Positions 13,441 through 22,213 of a DNA stretch of 64,000 nucleotides are shown here, piece after piece. The DNA lies in contig NZ_CP086136.1 in the NCBI RefSeq assembly GCF_017565645.3, positions 9,593,501 through 9,657,500 on the forward strand. The letters run 5' to 3'. The translations under genes and the position numbers were made by a program. The stretch's first letter is position 1, and each line of letters starts with the position of its first letter. The notes under the pieces are model-generated. The model saw only the letters and a list, made by a program, of their open reading frames with translations, did no database searches and had not been told where the DNA came from. The stretch comes from Bradyrhizobium barranii subsp. barranii. GTDB lineage: Bacteria; Pseudomonadota; Alphaproteobacteria; Rhizobiales; Xanthobacteraceae.

Positions 13441-13641
13441 CAACCGGCAGTGCGCGACGCAAAGAGCGGCCTGCTCCTTTCTGACACACCACCAGGACGA
13501 GTCGCGGTCCGGAATTCGGGTCACCGGCAATTTCGCGCAGGAACCGGGCGGTGTGAACTCGTTCACTTGTCCGCTCAACCTTGATTCGATACTCTATCGG
13601 TCTACTACCTTCAAACCGATGGTTTGCTTGGGATCGAGCAT

Positions 13642-13773
13642 ATGAACCAGTTCATTGCACTGTTCGTCGCCGCGATCGCCCTTGTCGTGCTGCCTACGAT
13701 TGCCGCGGCTGACTGTCCGAAAGGCTACGTGCCATGCGGCGAACGAAACCAGTTGTGCTGCCCGCGAAAGTAG
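13642..13773 (+). CDS. Small secreted Cys-rich peptide, unknown function
   Basis: A 43-codon frame from ATG 13642. Residues 1-23 (MNQFIALFVAAIALVVLPTI then AAA) form a clear signal peptide with an A-A-A cleavage region. The mature part of about 20 residues, DCPKGYVPCGERNQLCCPRK, has four cysteines and is basic, as in disulfide-bonded secreted peptides. Its last 40 bases overlap the start of the next gene in another frame, suggesting translational coupling. I do not recognise the family. Confidence is limited by size, but the signal plus Cys pattern is unlikely to be chance. Confidence 0.55.
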   Translation: MNQFIALFVAAIALVVLPTIAAADCPKGYVPCGERNQLCCPRK

Positions 13774-14522
13774 CAAGTCGCAAATGGCTTTGGCTTGGTA
13801 GCCTCGTCTTTGTCGCGATCGGCCTGGTGATGGTTGCAGCCTGGGTCGGGTTCCCGCGAAAGAAACAGACGATCACGGCCATCCTCTCCGAGACCGGATA
13901 TTTCGAGGTGGTCCCGCCGAGCACGTTCGGCGGTCCCGGCACCATCAACACGATCGAATACCTGAGCAATGGCCGGCTGGAGCTGCATCCGACCTGCGAT
14001 ATCGACCCCGCGCTGCTGGCCGACAAGATCCGGAAATCACCGACCGTGGACCGGGACCTGAAGCAGTCGCTCGAGAAGAATCTCGACGTGTCCGCGCAGG
14101 TCAGGGACAAGCTGTCGGCGGTCGCCGGAATGCAGCAAGTTGATTCAATTCACCTCAAGCTCGAGAACGCCAACATTCTCCTGATTTCCGACGAGTCGCT
14201 GATATCGACCCGCAATGCGTTGCTGAAGGCCGAATGCGAGGACGCGATCGCCCTGAACCTTTCGAGCGGCGGAGTGGTCTGCCAGACGCGGTCCGTGCTG
14301 GAAGCCGACGTCGTCTACGAGATCAAATATCACAACACGATTTCGATGGAGGAGCGGGCCAAGCTGACATCCGAGATCGCGGCGAAGCTCGAGCTGGACG
14401 CCCACCAGGGATCGGACGACAAGGTGTCCGGCTCTCAATTGTTCTTCGGCATAAGGCTGTCGCCAAATCCGATCGTCCTGAAGTCCGCAGCGGGTGAGAT
14501 CAGGCCCTGCAACAGGAGATAG
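13734..14522 (+). CDS. Membrane-anchored hypothetical protein
   Basis: A 262-residue product with a short basic N-terminus, one membrane segment at about 19-40 (WLWLGSLVFVAIGLVMVAAW) and a soluble domain with few cysteines. I do not recognise the family. The start overlaps the small Cys-rich peptide gene by 40 bases; a GTG or later codon is also possible. The 3' end overlaps the convergent GST gene by 88 bases, an unusual arrangement discussed in the findings. It may work with the upstream secreted peptide, but that is only positional inference. Confidence 0.6.
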   Translation: MRRTKPVVLPAKVASRKWLWLGSLVFVAIGLVMVAAWVGFPRKKQTITAILSETGYFEVVPPSTFGGPGTINTIEYLSNGRLELHPTCDIDPALLADKIRKSPTVDRDLKQSLEKNLDVSAQVRDKLSAVAGMQQVDSIHLKLENANILLISDESLISTRNALLKAECEDAIALNLSSGGVVCQTRSVLEADVVYEIKYHNTISMEERAKLTSEIAAKLELDAHQGSDDKVSGSQLFFGIRLSPNPIVLKSAAGEIRPCNRR

Positions 14523-15166
14523 GACGGCGCGCTTTCACACCCCTTCGGCGGGGCCAGCGGCTGCACGATCTCCCCGAACGGCGCCAGCGCCTCGCAGCGC
14601 TCGGCGTGAGCCGACAGCGCCGGATAGCGCGACGGCTCGAACAGCTGCGGATGTGCCTCGCGGGTGAAGCGGACGACGCAGGCAACCGCAATGTCGGCGT
14701 GGCCGATCCGGCCGCCCAGCCAATACGGCGTCGTCACCCCGGCGCGTTCGGCTTCGAGCACTTTCAGCACGTCGGTGATCTGCGCCTGGCAGCGCTCGAC
14801 CCACAGCGCAAGCTGCTCCTTCCGCAGCACGCGCTCATAGAGCAGGCTCACCGCCTTGTCGCCGAGGCCGGTGGCGAGTGCGCAGATCCGCAAATGCTTT
14901 CGCCGCTCGGCGCCGCCGCGCGGCAGCATCGCCTTCTCTGCACCTACGAGTTCGTCGAGATAATCGAGGATGATAGTGCTCTCGATCAGCGCCTCGCCAT
15001 CGTCGAGCACCAGCGTCGGCACGCGGCGCAGCGGATTATACGGCGCGATCTTGTCGGCGTCGCCGAAGGTGGACCATGGCCGGTGCTCAAAGGCGAGGCC
15101 GTAGAGCCGCAGCGCGATCGCGACACGGCGGACGAAGGGAGAATCGTATTGGCCAATCAGGAACAT
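14435..15166 (-). CDS. Glutathione S-transferase family protein with atypical C-terminus
   Basis: A 243-residue protein. N-terminal thioredoxin-like GST domain: MFLIGQYDSPFVRRVAIALR with a likely catalytic Ser/Tyr region at 7-9, RVPTLVLDDG (about 48-57) with the cis-Pro, and ALIESTIILDYLDE. A helical C-terminal domain with YWLGGRIGHADIAVACVVRF follows. Family members usually end soon after the EIVQP-like segment (about residue 205). Here the frame runs on for some 40 residues of unrelated sequence that is antisense to the end of the neighbouring gene. A better-looking end is found 1.1 kb away at 13387. The GST identity is firm; the native 3' end is doubtful. Confidence 0.85.
   Translation of the reverse strand: MFLIGQYDSPFVRRVAIALRLYGLAFEHRPWSTFGDADKIAPYNPLRRVPTLVLDDGEALIESTIILDYLDELVGAEKAMLPRGGAERRKHLRICALATGLGDKAVSLLYERVLRKEQLALWVERCQAQITDVLKVLEAERAGVTTPYWLGGRIGHADIAVACVVRFTREAHPQLFEPSRYPALSAHAERCEALAPFGEIVQPLAPPKGCESAPSYLLLQGLISPAADFRTIGFGDSLMPKNN
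14559..14597. repeat. Right copy of 38-bp imperfect direct repeat
   Basis: The partner of 13402-13440, lying inside the GST coding region where it encodes CEALAPFGEIVQP on the minus strand. The two copies bracket about 1.1 kb that contains the Cys-rich peptide gene and the membrane protein gene. Confidence 0.7.
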
Positions 15167-15361
15167 GGTTCTCGCTCACTAGTCAGTGCCGGGGCTCGAA
15201 GCCGGCCATTCACCTTCTTCACAAGGCTATTATCGAACGACACAGCCAGCGAGCGGTGCCCAACGGCAACAGCTACACATTTTCGTCTCGGCACCGCCTC
15301 AACTCCAGCTTGCCGAACAAATTGTCGCATGGTTCATTCCGCGGACCCAGAGGGAAGCCAA

Positions 15362-16516
15362 ATGAATCGGCGGGCATTGAGAGCGGCAGCGGTCGGCCTG
15401 GCTCTTACGGCGATCGTGCCCGACGTCACGTCAGCAGCCGATCTGCCGATGAAGGCGCCGCCCAAACCTGCCGACTTCAATCCGTTCTGGGCCGAGGCCG
15501 ACTACCTTGCCTGGAGCGTGACGGGCGACAAGCTGCCGGCGCTGGTGACCACGAGCCCGGTCGGCACGCCGCTGGGAGTTGTCGGCGTGCTCGGCCAGCC
15601 CACGACGACCGTGCTGTTCGGCAATTCCAGTGTGAACAACGACTGGCGTTCGGGCGGGCGCATCACCGCCGGCTACTGGTTCGATCCGCAGCGCAGCCGC
15701 GGCATCGAAGCCTCGTTCTTCGGGCTGGAGAATCTCTCGACCGGATTTGCGACCGACACCAATGCCAATCCGATCCTGGCACGGCCATTCACCAATGCGC
15801 TGACGGGATTTCCCGACGCGCTGATCGCGGGATTTCCGGGGCTGGCCACCGGCAGCGCCAGCGCGAGCGAAACCTCGCGCCTGCTCGGCGCCGGCGCGCT
15901 CTATCGCTGGGATCTCGGCGCGTGGAGCGGACAGCGCGTCAGCGCGCTGGTTGGCTATCGCTATCTGCGGTCGACCGACACGCTGACGATCTCCAATACC
16001 GCGACCATTCTTGCCTTCGGCACCTTCAGCCCCACCGACAATTTCAAGGCGTCGAGCAATTTCCACGGCCTCGATCTCGGCCTTACCGGCGACTGGCGCA
16101 ATGGCCCGTGGTCGCTGGAGTGGCGCGGCAAGGTGGCGCTCGGCGCCAATCTCAACAGTGCCGACATTTCGGGCTCGACCGCCTCGACCGTGGCCGGCGT
16201 CACCACGACGGCCCCCGGCGGCTTCCTCGCGCTGTCGAGCAATATAGGCCATTACGACCAAACCCGCTTCGCCGTGGTGCCGGAGCTGTCGTTGAAGGCG
16301 GGATATCAGGTTGCGCCCGGCTGGCGGCTGATCGCCGGCTACGACGTGATGTACTGGACCGGCGTACAGCGCGCCGGCGGGCTGATCGACACCACCGTCA
16401 ATCCGAACCTCACACCACCGCCGGCCGGCGGCGGGCCGAACCGGCCCAGGCCGGTGCTCAACACGACGAACCTGCTTGCGCAGGGGTTCAGCTTTGGCGT
16501 GCGGTATAATTATTGA
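15362..16516 (+). CDS. BBP7-family outer-membrane beta-barrel protein
   Basis: A 384-residue outer-membrane protein. The signal peptide MNRRALRAAAVGLALTAIVP ends near SAADLP. The mature protein has the pattern of the BBP7/DUF1551 group: FWAEADYLAWSVTGDKLPALVTTSP near the start, WRSGGRITAGYWFDPQRSRGIEASFFGLE, repeated alternating strands, and a final strand ending FSFGVRYNY with a terminal aromatic residue, the usual outer-membrane insertion signal. The open frame starts far upstream, but ATG 15362 has AGGGA at a good spacing and begins the signal peptide. It is transcribed alone. Confidence 0.88.
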   Translation: MNRRALRAAAVGLALTAIVPDVTSAADLPMKAPPKPADFNPFWAEADYLAWSVTGDKLPALVTTSPVGTPLGVVGVLGQPTTTVLFGNSSVNNDWRSGGRITAGYWFDPQRSRGIEASFFGLENLSTGFATDTNANPILARPFTNALTGFPDALIAGFPGLATGSASASETSRLLGAGALYRWDLGAWSGQRVSALVGYRYLRSTDTLTISNTATILAFGTFSPTDNFKASSNFHGLDLGLTGDWRNGPWSLEWRGKVALGANLNSADISGSTASTVAGVTTTAPGGFLALSSNIGHYDQTRFAVVPELSLKAGYQVAPGWRLIAGYDVMYWTGVQRAGGLIDTTVNPNLTPPPAGGGPNRPRPVLNTTNLLAQGFSFGVRYNY

Positions 16517-16533
16517 GGGCGCGTAGCCCGGCA

Positions 16534-17127
16534 TTACTCAATGATCGGCACATGCCTCGCCGCCGTCGGCGATGCCGTTCCATCGAGGCGCGGATCATCG
16601 GCCACCTCGATCTGGCGACGGAACGCACGAAATCCCGAGCGCTGGTAGAACGCAACGGCGGACGGGTGATCGAAGGTGCAGGTGTGCACCCAGACGCGGC
16701 GAACGTCACGTGACCACGCAATCTCAAGCGCGCGGTTCATCAGGAAGCGCGCGGCGCCCGTGCCGATCAAGCTACCGGTGACGCCGAAATAGACCAGCTC
16801 GCACTGGCCGGCCTCGCGGAAATCCAGCTTTAGCAGGCCTTCGTCGCGGCCGTCCACGACCAAGGCATAGACCTCGATGCCCGCTGCGTGGATGATCGCG
16901 GCGAGCTCCGCATCATTCAGGCGCGCACGCGAGAACCACAGCCACTCCTCGCCGACGCGGCGATGGAGATCGCGATACCAATGAAGCGCGGGCGCGTCGA
17001 CCTTGCGCAAGGACCACGCGCCTGGAGGATCGTCGCGGCGCGCGGGAGGTGCGGTCATCTCCAGATGGGTGACGACCGCAGCGATCTTGCCGGCGGGGAT
17101 GTCGGAATAGCCGTCGGGGATGATCAT
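16534..17127 (-). CDS. GNAT-family N-acetyltransferase
   Basis: A 197-residue acetyltransferase. The acetyl-CoA binding region is around VYFGVTGSLIGTGAARFLMNRALEIAW, followed by VWVHTCTFDHPSAVAFYQRSGFRAFRR, the classical C-terminal GNAT block. ATG 17127 was chosen over the upstream in-frame codon because GAGAGG precedes it. The acceptor substrate is unknown. It is convergent with the outer-membrane protein gene, with only 17 bases between stops. Confidence 0.85.
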   Translation of the reverse strand: MIIPDGYSDIPAGKIAAVVTHLEMTAPPARRDDPPGAWSLRKVDAPALHWYRDLHRRVGEEWLWFSRARLNDAELAAIIHAAGIEVYALVVDGRDEGLLKLDFREAGQCELVYFGVTGSLIGTGAARFLMNRALEIAWSRDVRRVWVHTCTFDHPSAVAFYQRSGFRAFRRQIEVADDPRLDGTASPTAARHVPIIE

Positions 17128-17170
17128 GGGGCCTCTCGGAAAGACATGGCGAACAGCTCGCTTGCGGCCC

Positions 17171-17285
17171 ACCCTTCGAGACGCCCGCCTACGGCGGGCC
17201 CTCAGGATGATGTCGCGTTTCGCGGCGAGATATTAGAGCCTCATGGGTGGGGAGCCCGCCTAAGCGGGCGTCCCGAACCATGCAG
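17171..17285. repeat. Palindromic intergenic repeat, GACGCCCGCCTACGGCGGG family
   Basis: The left arm contains ACGCCCGCCTACGGCGGGC and the right arm GCCCGCCTAAGCGGGCGT; the two arms are imperfect inverted copies, each with its own hairpin. It lies between the acylase pseudogene and the GNAT gene, both on the minus strand. Confidence 0.75.
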
Positions 17286-17322
17286 GCCGCGCTCTTCCGG
17301 CACTCTCCAGCCAACAAGTCGC

Positions 17323-19770
17323 TCATCGCGGCGTCAGCGTGATTGCTTCCGCGGTCGCGGCTTCGACGGCCGGGCGGCTGTAGAGCAGCGGGACATATTG
17401 GCCCGTTGCCCAGAGCGGCGCGAGGTCGCGATAATGGGCGCTGAAGGGATCGCCGGATTGACCAGGCGTGTTGATGGTGCGGCTCGCATCCCAATTGCCG
17501 ACGTCGAGCACCATGCGGAACGATGCGCCGGCGAACAGCTGGTAATCGGCGCGGCGGTAGGTGGCCGCGCGCGGCACATTGGCGGCACCGCCATAGGCGA
17601 GCGGGCCGACCGAGAGCTGCGCGGCGGTCGCCTTGTCGGCGAGCGGCATCAGCGCATGGTCGAATTTCGCGACATGCAGCCGGCCCCAGCGCCAGGTCGA
17701 GGCATCCGGCCCGAGCTTGCCCGTGACGTCAGCCACCGCGGCGCCGAGGCTGTCGCGCAGGATCTGGTCGCGCGCGGCAGCGGGATCGGCGCCGAACGAC
17801 GCATCGGGAGATTCCAGATAGGCGACCAGCGCCGAAATGCTCGACGCCTCCGGCGCGATCAGATCGGCGGCCTTGGGCGCCGTGGTCTTCAGCAGCACCG
17901 GCCCAAGATGATTGGCGATCCAGACCTCGAACACGGCGGCTGCCGCGCTGTCGGCGGCATCGCGCGCGTCCCATGGCTTGAGCAGATCGAGACCCTTCTT
18001 CACATTGGGATCGTCGGAGGTGAGCGGCTGCAACAGCTTGACGAGGCGCCGCCCCAGCATCGCGGTGTCGTCGTTCTGCAAATCCATGGCGTCGGCGAGC
18101 GTCACCTTGCTGTTGGCCGCGAGCACCTCGGTGATGCGTTGCCAGCGCGCGCTGTCGGACCATTCGAATCCGACCCTGCGTTCGGCTATCGGGTAATCGG
18201 CCGGCAGGTTCATCTGGTTGGCGGTGGCGAGAAAGCCCTGCTTGGGCTGATAGGCTTTCGGCAATTCGTCGAGCGAGAGAAAGCCCTGCTACTCATAGCG
18301 GCCGTCGCCAGGCACCGGCATCAGGCCGTCGAAGTTGGCGCGACGCGGCGTCTTGCCGGCGGCAACCCAACCGATATTGCCGCGGGTGTCGGCATAGACC
18401 TGGTTCTCCGACGGCGCGCCCCAGCGCCGCATGGCGGCGAGGAAGCCATTCCAGTCCTTCGCGGTCATGTAGTCGGAGGAACCGAAATAGGCGGACGTGC
18501 CGGGCTCGAACCAGATCGAGCGGACCGCGAAGGCGCGTTTGTTCGCGTCGTCGACGAAGATGACGGGGCCGTGGCGGGTGAATTTCAGCTCGAGGTCGCG
18601 ATCGGCCTCGCCTTTGACCTGTTCGGTCTCGTGGACGATGCGCATATCTTCCCAGCCATTGCCGTAGCGGTACTGGTTGGGGTTTTGCGGATTGAGCTCG
18701 TAGACGTAGAGGTCTTCCTGGTCGACGTTGAAGATGGTGAGGCCGAACGCGATGGTGCCGTTGTGGCCGATCGAGATGCCGGGCAGCGCCGGCTCGCCGG
18801 CACCGATCACCGAGAGGCCGGGCGCATTGAGGCCGACGATGTAGCGCAGCGAGGGCACGCTGTGCTCGCGATGCGGATCGTTGGCGAGGATCGGGCGGCC
18901 CGTCGCGGTGCGCGAGGCCGCGATCACCCAATTGTTGGAGCCGATGGTGTCGCGCTGCTGGTCGGCCTCGGTGAGGTATTTGTCGGGATCGTGCGTGACT
19001 GCGGCCTGCTTGTCCTTCGGTGCCGCGAAGGCCACGGGGCGCGTCGCGAGATCGTAGGCCGCGAGCACGGCCTTCGGCACGCTGCAGGGATCGAGACCAT
19101 CAGGCACTTTCGTCGTCCATGCTGGCTCGAGCTTGACGCGGAAACGATCGGCATCGAGGCCGGCCGTGCAGGCGACCAGCGAGCGCTTGACCTCGGAGGC
19201 GACATTGCGCGTCAGGCCGTGGCTGCGAATGCGGACGACGTCATCCGCCGTCCACGCATCAGGCATCGTGCCGGCGATCCTGAACTCGATCGGCAGCGGA
19301 CGTTTTCCCGCGCGCACATCGGCGACATAGGCATTGACGCCTGCGACAAACGCGTCCGCATAGGTCTTCGCCTTGGGGCCGTAGGCCGCCCACTCCGCGT
19401 TCATGTCGCCGCGATAGAGGAACAGCCGCAGCGCCTTGTCCTGCTCGGCATAGGCCGGGCCGAAATCCTTTGCGAGCAGGCCCAGCCCGCGCTTGCGCCA
19501 GAGATCGATCTGCCAGAGCCGGTCGCGCGCGGCGTTGAAGCCTTGCAGGAAGAACAGGTCGTGCTCGTTGCCGGCATAGATATGCGGAATGCCCCAGACG
19601 TCGACCAGGATCTGGGCGGGGGCGTCGAGGCCGGCGACATCGGTCTTGAGCTGCCGCGCGCTTCCGAGCGGATTCGGCTTGTCGCGCGCGATGGCCGTCG
19701 AGGTCAGCAGCGCGGCGCAGATCGCTGCGCCGCAGAGCTTTTGGATGACCCGGTTGAGATCCGTGTTCAT
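17323..19770 (-). pseudogene. Penicillin-acylase-family hydrolase interrupted by one in-frame TAG
   Basis: Two minus-strand open frames (18289-19770, 493 codons, and 17323-18288) lie in the same frame and together make a normal-length Ntn-hydrolase of about 815 codons. They include a signal peptide (RVIQKLCGAAICAALLTSTA), PAQILVDVWGIPHIYAGNE, the autoprocessing site with nucleophile Ser278 in TIGSNNWV, and the beta-chain blocks ANDPHREHSVPSLRY and GISIGHNGTIAFGLT. Codon 494 is TAG in the context GDGRYE-stop-QGFLSLDELP, where relatives of this family typically have Trp (TGG), so one G-to-A change explains it. Family members hydrolyse beta-lactam or acyl-homoserine-lactone amide bonds in the periplasm. 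The rest of the frame is intact, so the mutation looks recent, or is a sequencing error. Confidence 0.85.
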
Positions 19771-19800
19771 TGTCTTCTCCCGTTGTTGTTATTTTAGTCC

Positions 19801-19883
19801 GTAGCCCGGATGGAGCGAAGCGTAATCCGGGAATCTTACTCGTGGAGAAAACCCCGGATTGCGCTACGCTCCATCCGGGCTAC
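19801..19883. repeat. Palindromic repeat, GTAGCCCGGATGGAGCG family
   Basis: The left arm GTAGCCCGGATGGAGCGAAG (19801 on) and the right arm ending GCTCCATCCGGGCTAC (19883) form a long near-perfect inverted repeat of about 30 bp per arm around a 21-base centre. It lies between glpK and the acylase gene. Confidence 0.85.
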
Positions 19884-19893
19884 AAGAATCCGC

Positions 19894-21399
19894 CTATCCT
19901 TCTCCCTCGTCGCTCGCGAGCACGCCTTTCACCGCGCGCGCCCAGCCCGCAAGCTTCCGCTCGCGCGTCGCCTGGCTCATGTTCGGCTTGAAGCGATGCT
20001 CGAGGCGCCAATTGTCGGCGAACTTCGTCGGCTCGGGATAGACGCCCGCCTGGAGGCCGGCGAGATAGGCCGCGCCCAACGCGGTGGTCTCCTGGATCAC
20101 GGGACGGTCGACCGGTGCGTCCAAGAGATCGGCGAGGCGCTGCATGGTCCAGTCGGAGGCGGTCATGCCGCCGTCGACGCGCAGCACGACGCTCGCGACT
20201 TCCGAGCTCGGCCAGTCCGCGCGCATCGCGGCCCAGAGGTCGAAGGTCTGGTAACACACGCTCTCCAGCGCGGCGTGCGCGAGCTCGGCCGGGCCGGTGT
20301 TGCGGGTGAGGCCGAACAGCGCGCCGCGCACGCGCGGATTCCAGTAGGGCGCGCCCATGCCGACGAAGGCCGGGACCAGATAGACGCTCTGCATGGAATC
20401 GGACTGATCGGCGAGAGGTCCGGTCTCGGCGGCGTGCTTGATGATGCCGAGGCCGTCGCGCAGCCACTGCACCGCCGAGCCTGCGACGAAGATCGAGCCT
20501 TCGAGCGCGTAGGTGCGTTTGCCGTCGAGCTGATAGGCAATGGTGGTGAGCAACTTGTTCTTGGAGACGACCGGCGTGGTGCCGGTGTTGAGCAGGGCGA
20601 AGCAGCCGGTGCCGTAGGTCGACTTCATCATGCCCGGCCGGAAGCAGGCCTGACCGATGGTCGCGGCCTGCTGGTCGCCGGCGATGCCGGAGATCGCGAT
20701 CGCGCCGCCGAACAAGTCTGGCGTGCTCTCGCCGAAATGGGCAGAGGAGTCCTTGACCTCGGGGAGCATCGAGCGCGGCACGCCGATGATCTCCAAGAGC
20801 TCGTCGTCCCATTGGCCGGTGTGGATGTTGAACAGCAGCGTGCGCGAGGCGTTGGTGGCGTCGGTGGCGTGCACCTTGCCGCCGGTGAGACGCCAGAGCA
20901 GATAGCAATCGACGGTGCCGAACATCAGCTCGCCACGCGCGGCACGCGCCCGCGCGCCGGGGACGTGGTCCAGGATCCAGGCGACCTTGGTGCCGGAGAA
21001 ATAGGGATCGATGATCAGGCCGGTCTTCTGCGAGATCACGGGCTCGCGGCCGTCTGCCTTGAGTTTCGCGCAGATGTCAGCGGTGCGGCGGTCCTGCCAG
21101 ACGATGGCGCGGTGCACGGCCTGGCCCGTGGCGCGGTCCCACACCACGGTGGTCTCGCGCTGGTTGGTGATGCCGATCGCCGCAATGTCCTTTGCGGTGA
21201 TGCCGGCCTGCTCGATCGCGTCTCGGCAGACCATCACGGTCGAGGTCCAGATGTCCTCCGGCTCGTGCTCGACCCAGCCCGAGGCCGGAAAATGCTGCGG
21301 AAACTCCTGCTGCGCGCGGGCGGCAATCGAGATGTCACTGCGAAAAACGATGGCACGCGAAGAGGTGGTGCCCTGGTCGATGGCGAGGACGAAAGACAT
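19894..21399 (-). CDS. glpK: Glycerol kinase
   Basis: A 501-residue FGGY-family kinase making glycerol-3-phosphate. Diagnostic features: [17 protein letters not shown] at the N-terminus, [67 protein letters not shown] and [15 protein letters not shown] with the ATP-site Gly-rich segment. The length is normal and ATG 21399 fits. No glpF or glpD is adjacent, so it is a stand-alone gene here. Confidence 0.96.
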   Translation of the reverse strand: MSFVLAIDQGTTSSRAIVFRSDISIAARAQQEFPQHFPASGWVEHEPEDIWTSTVMVCRDAIEQAGITAKDIAAIGITNQRETTVVWDRATGQAVHRAIVWQDRRTADICAKLKADGREPVISQKTGLIIDPYFSGTKVAWILDHVPGARARAARGELMFGTVDCYLLWRLTGGKVHATDATNASRTLLFNIHTGQWDDELLEIIGVPRSMLPEVKDSSAHFGESTPDLFGGAIAISGIAGDQQAATIGQACFRPGMMKSTYGTGCFALLNTGTTPVVSKNKLLTTIAYQLDGKRTYALEGSIFVAGSAVQWLRDGLGIIKHAAETGPLADQSDSMQSVYLVPAFVGMGAPYWNPRVRGALFGLTRNTGPAELAHAALESVCYQTFDLWAAMRADWPSSEVASVVLRVDGGMTASDWTMQRLADLLDAPVDRPVIQETTALGAAYLAGLQAGVYPEPTKFADNWRLEHRFKPNMSQATRERKLAGWARAVKGVLASDEGEG

Positions 21400-21713
21400 G
21401 GAAGCTTACCTTGGCGTTATCCCATGGGGGATCATTGTGTCGCGCCAAAGGGAGCGGATTAGGGCGGCAAGGTCAAGATTGGATGCGGGGCACGATCCTT
21501 ACCCTCCCCTGGAGGGGGAGGGTCGACCGCGCAAAGCGCGGGCGGGGTGGGGTGAAGCCACAGAGACGGCCTCACTTGCGTCGACGGAACGAACGTCGCC
21601 GCACATTTGGAAGCATCGCATTCGCGGATGGTCTGTCACCCCACCCCGCTGCGCATTACATGCGCAGCGACCCTCCCCCTCCAGGGGAGGGTAAGAGAGG
21701 CATCGTCCAAACG
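21400..21713. other. Gene-free stretch between glpK and DUF559 gene
   Basis: Apart from the inverted repeat pair at 21501-21692, nothing coding is supported here. Three small frames cross the repeats and have no family character. The glpK promoter probably lies in 21400-21500. Confidence 0.6.
21501..21692. repeat. Inverted pair of CTCCCCTGGAGGGGGAGG repeats
   Basis: A forward copy (21501-21556: ACCCTCCCCTGGAGGGGGAG through GGGGTGGGGTGA) and a reverse copy (21636-21692) are separated by about 80 bases, just beyond the 3' end of the DUF559 gene. Each copy also has an internal hairpin (for example GCGCAAAGCGC). Confidence 0.85.
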
Positions 21714-22106
21714 TTAGGTTCGGCGGTGCTTCAACGGGGTGGCTTCTGCTTCGCGCGATCCGTACAGCTCAACATAGATGCGTTCGAGCACCGCAGTCAG
21801 ATCGCTCGTGATCTCCGAATTCCAGAATCGGATGACGCGATAGCCTTCGTTCTCCAGCCAGCTCTGCCGCGCGTGATCTCGCGCGGCCGTCTCGTCTTCG
21901 TTGTGGTGTCCGCCATCGAGCTCGATGATCAGCCGCTTGGCCGGGCAGAAGAAGTCGACGACGTAGGGCCCGATCGGCGTTTGCCGGCGAAAGTGTGAGC
22001 CGTCCATCGGGAGGTCCTTGAGGGCGCGCCACAACATTCGTTCGTGCGGCGTGGTGTTCGCCCGAAGCTTCTTCGCGGCAGAACGTCGGATCGATGTTGA
22101 GACCAT
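21714..22106 (-). CDS. DUF559-domain protein (Vsr/restriction-endonuclease-like fold)
   Basis: A 130-residue protein. After a basic N-terminus come ANTTPHERMLWRALKD (a conserved block with Glu), FRRQTPIGPYVVDFFCPAKRLIIELDGGHHNED, where PYVVDFFC and LIIELDGGHH carry the acidic and His residues of this nuclease-like fold, and YRVIRFWNSEI. DUF559 is related to Vsr mismatch endonucleases, but its role is not established. The start is ATG 22106; upstream the frame runs into a palindromic repeat. Copies of one repeat family flank the gene on both sides, the upstream one ending 7 bases before the start codon. Confidence 0.85.
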   Translation of the reverse strand: MVSTSIRRSAAKKLRANTTPHERMLWRALKDLPMDGSHFRRQTPIGPYVVDFFCPAKRLIIELDGGHHNEDETAARDHARQSWLENEGYRVIRFWNSEITSDLTAVLERIYVELYGSREAEATPLKHRRT

Positions 22107-22112
22107 TTGCGT

Positions 22113-22172
22113 GGCTTCACCCCACCCCGCTCGCGCTTTGCGCGAGCGACCCTCCCCCTCCAGGGGAGGGTA
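22113..22172. repeat. CTCCCCTGGAGGGGGAGG repeat abutting the DUF559 start
   Basis: Same unit as 21636-21692 in the same orientation (CTTCACCCCACCCCGC on the left, CCCCTCCAGGGGAGGGTAAG on the right). On the minus strand its GGGGTGGGGTGAAG end leads directly into the DUF559 translation start. Confidence 0.85.
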
Positions 22173-22213
22173 AGCGAAGCGCCGCCACGATGCAATTGCA
22201 AGTGGTGTGACGG

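Larger units (their letters stand above)
13049..13641. other. Gene-free stretch with repeats and a GST-end fragment
   Basis: No credible full gene was found; the 169-codon plus-strand frame here lacks family features and crosses repeats. The stretch holds a palindromic repeat pair (13223-13246 and 13321-13375) and a fragment at 13387-13440 that on the minus strand reads CEAQAPSREIVQPALPNE then stop, matching the C-terminal region of the GST at 14435-15166. The last 80 bases before the small peptide gene at 13642 probably contain its promoter. Confidence 0.6.

Noticed and set aside
13136..13645. Plus-strand 169-codon frame between metH and the small peptide gene
   Set aside because: It runs through palindromic repeats and has no recognisable domain or ribosome site.
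16888..19797. 969-codon plus-strand frame opposite the acylase gene
   Set aside because: Antisense shadow; it ignores the gene boundaries and has low-complexity composition. The true coding strand is shown by the acylase motifs.
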